A DNA stretch of 13,895 nt from an uncultured Clostridium sp. GTDB taxonomy: Bacteria; Bacillota; Clostridia; Lachnospirales; Lachnospiraceae. The notes below the pieces were generated by a model that was not told where the DNA came from, made no database searches, and saw only the letters and a list, made by a program, of their open reading frames with translations. A program made the position numbers and the translations under genes. The stretch spans positions 1-13,895 of the forward strand of contig CATWBR010000062.1 of NCBI GenBank assembly GCA_958349075.1, in the 5' to 3' direction. Shown here piece by piece: positions 13,875 through 13,895 of the stretch (positions are counted from its first letter, which is position 1; every line of letters begins with the position of its first letter).

Positions 13875-13895
13875 ATGAAAACGAACGAAGAACGT
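13875..13895 (+). CDS. Start of an unidentified gene, cut by the window end
   Basis: Only seven codons are visible (MKTNEER). They follow GAGGTGA at good spacing and a strong promoter, so this is very likely a real start. The palindrome in its promoter suggests an autoregulated gene, possibly a regulator, but the product cannot be judged from seven residues. Confidence 0.55.

Overview
The window reads as a chromosomal segment of a low-to-moderate GC anaerobic Firmicute, most likely a gut Lachnospiraceae/Clostridium-type organism. Signs are the strong GGAGG-type ribosome binding sites, sigma-A promoters, a PcrA helicase with its Tudor tail, paired WYL regulators, and a flavoprotein/ferredoxin operon with no cytochrome. 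The species call is inference only.

Layout. (1) Positions 7-1410, minus: 23S rRNA uracil-5 methyltransferase of the RlmD/RumA family. (2) 1526-3763, minus: two WYL-domain regulators, translationally coupled, behind their own promoter. (3) About 3950-4215, plus: an intergenic region that folds into a structured RNA. Its centre (4082-4145) is a circularly permuted tRNA core in which the acceptor stem is closed by a GAAA tetraloop and the anticodon stem opens into the rest of the RNA. This is the most striking signal in the window. (4) 4517-5614, plus: an SPFH/slipin-like protein with no membrane anchor and a triplicated N-terminal motif, followed by a terminator and a 32-bp tandem repeat. (5) 5929-8785, minus: PcrA helicase and a small single-pass membrane protein with a strongly acidic tail. 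(6) 8991-9719, plus: a TetR-family regulator with a near-consensus promoter. (7) 9823-13491, minus: a three-gene operon of a sodium:solute symporter, an FAD-dependent fumarate-reductase-like flavoprotein and a 2[4Fe-4S] ferredoxin. A palindromic MITE-like element lies between the symporter and the flavoprotein and supplies the symporter's last codons and stop. (8) 13727-13895: the operon's promoter with a 19-bp inverted-repeat operator, then a divergent promoter with a 15-bp palindrome in its spacer and the first seven codons of a plus-strand gene.

How the parts fit. Genes 9823-13491 look like an uptake-and-reduce module: import an organic acid or similar solute with Na+, then reduce it (or a derived product) on a flavoprotein fed by ferredoxin. 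Expression is probably controlled by a repressor at the inverted repeat. The other regions are housekeeping (rRNA modification, DNA repair) or regulatory. The structured RNA sits between the WYL pair and the SPFH gene and could act alone or as a long leader; the sequence does not settle this.
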